This document shows, one piece after another, positions 42,903 through 43,788 of a stretch of DNA of 43,788 nucleotides; position 1 is the stretch's first letter; each line of letters starts with the position of its first letter. This stretch comes from Draconibacterium sp. (GTDB lineage: Bacteria > Bacteroidota > Bacteroidia > Bacteroidales > Prolixibacteraceae): positions 1-43,788 of the forward strand of contig WOYV01000030.1 in the NCBI GenBank assembly GCA_011620585.1. The letters run 5' to 3'. The notes under the pieces are model-generated. The model searched no databases, had not been told where the DNA came from, and worked only from the letters and a program-made list of their open reading frames with translations. The translations under genes and the position numbers were made by a program.

Positions 42903-43770
42903 TTGTATGACTTTTTATTAACTCTACCATCATTTCTTCGATATCGGTATCCGACGACGAAATCACCTTTGAATCTTTGGCATGGAGTACCACGTTCTCG
43001 ATGGTTTTTACTTTGGTTGGCGAACCGCTAAGTCCAAGCTGCGACTGATCGGTTTCGATATCGTTTACCGACCACTCCGGAATATTCAGCTCGGGATGAT
43101 CGTTGTACATGTGCGTGTAATCCACATTCTTGTTTTGAAGTTCGGTAATGGTGCAGGCGTGTTTATAACGCATAATGCGTTTGGCATTTCTGGCACGGCA
43201 CTCGGGTGCCGAACCATTTACTGTCATTACCAGCGGAAGCGGACAACGCACGGTTTCAACCCCGTTCTCAAGCCTACGTTTCATTGTAATGATATTATCT
43301 TTCAACTCCACTACTTCTTCAACATAAGTTACCTGTACCATCCCAAGTTTTTCGGCCACCTGCGGCCCCACCTGGGCAGTGTCTCCATCAATGGCCTGAC
43401 GACCTGCGATGATGATATCGACCTTCCCCATTTTTTTCAGGGCCTGACCCAGTGCGTACGATGTTGCAAGCGTATCAGATCCGGCAAAAGCACGGTCGGT
43501 TAGCAAAACACCACCATCGGTTCCCCTGAAAAGGCCCTCGCGAATGATGTCGGCGGCACGGCCCGGGCCCATGGTCAAAATCTTCACTGTGGATCCGGGA
43601 AATTTATCTTTGATGCGCAAAGCTTGTTCCAGCGCGTTTAAATCCTCCGGATTAAAGATGGCCGGCAGCACGGCCCTGTTGATAGTCCCGTCAGCTTTCA
43701 TGGCATCTTTGCCCACATTCCGGGTATCAGGAACCTGCTTAGCCAAAACAATAATGTTATAAGCTTTCAT
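42895..43770 (-). CDS. etfB: Electron transfer flavoprotein beta subunit
   Basis: 291 residues with AMP-binding ETF-beta fold. Blocks: IIVLAKQVPDTRNVGKDAM, the NPEDLNALEQALRIKD segment, and the signature GRQAIDGDTAQVGPQVAEKL. It is somewhat longer than the usual 250-260, with a C-terminal extension (VVLHAKDSKVISSSDTDIEE). First gene of etfB-etfA-acyl-CoA dehydrogenase; its ATG is 18 bases from the window edge, so its promoter is not seen. Confidence 0.95.
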   Translation of the reverse strand: MKAYNIIVLAKQVPDTRNVGKDAMKADGTINRAVLPAIFNPEDLNALEQALRIKDKFPGSTVKILTMGPGRAADIIREGLFRGTDGGVLLTDRAFAGSDTLATSYALGQALKKMGKVDIIIAGRQAIDGDTAQVGPQVAEKLGMVQVTYVEEVVELKDNIITMKRRLENGVETVRCPLPLVMTVNGSAPECRARNAKRIMRYKHACTITELQNKNVDYTHMYNDHPELNIPEWSVNDIETDQSQLGLSGSPTKVKTIENVVLHAKDSKVISSSDTDIEEMMVELIKSHTIG

Positions 43771-43788
43771 CTAATTAAGATTTTTTAA

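Overview
The window looks like chromosome of a Bacteroidota member. The evidence is a 2492-residue SprA (type IX secretion) gene next to ruvA, TAnnTTTG-type -7 promoter boxes, a DUF4369/TlpA-type lipoprotein, the futalosine menaquinone gene mqnC and the general codon style. An anaerobe-leaning Marinilabiliales/Prolixibacteraceae-like organism is my best guess; this is inference and was not tested by any search.

Layout. 1-0.6 kb: decayed genes (DUF6326-type membrane protein, start of a zinc-type alcohol dehydrogenase). 0.7-3.7 kb: cold-shock protein, then on the minus strand a GT4 glycosyltransferase fused to a helical C-terminal domain and two tiny proteins. 3.7-7.6 kb: a possible AraC-controlled group on the minus strand: cupin, fatty-acid desaturase, B12-binding radical SAM protein, AraC regulator. 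A 41-bp element with two direct half-sites 21 bp apart lies before the cupin and before the radical SAM/desaturase pair. 7.8-11.7 kb: accessory stretch (DUF1080 protein, DUF4143 ATPase, MntA/HepT toxin-antitoxin pair, tRNA-Asn), with a repeated 3' element (short conserved block plus terminator-like hairpin) behind each of the three transcription units. 12-25 kb: DUF4369-like protein, mqnC, leucyl aminopeptidase, then pdxA-ruvA-sprA. 25-32.4 kb: complete tryptophan operon trpEGDCFBA. 32.6-37.6 kb: small conserved protein, restriction-enzyme relic, S28/S37-like secreted peptidase, EamA transporter, TlpA-like lipoprotein, broken patatin gene. 37.6-43.8 kb: asnB, a short-chain dehydrogenase relic, and etfB-etfA-acyl-CoA dehydrogenase.

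The most striking feature is upstream of trpE. Two consecutive Trp-rich leader peptides (one with W and WW, the next with WWW) are each followed by an intrinsic terminator, and each has a visible competing antiterminator pairing. This reads as a tandem double transcription attenuator. The operon has also collected insertions: a palindromic repeat that supplies the trpF stop codon, and a frameshifted GIY-YIG nuclease cassette with inverted ends between trpB and trpA.

Six broken or partial genes are visible (DUF6326, alcohol dehydrogenase, GIY-YIG, type IIG restriction fragment, patatin, short-chain dehydrogenase), so the intergenic spaces are rich in relics. Some single-base frameshifts could instead be assembly errors; read-level checking would decide.
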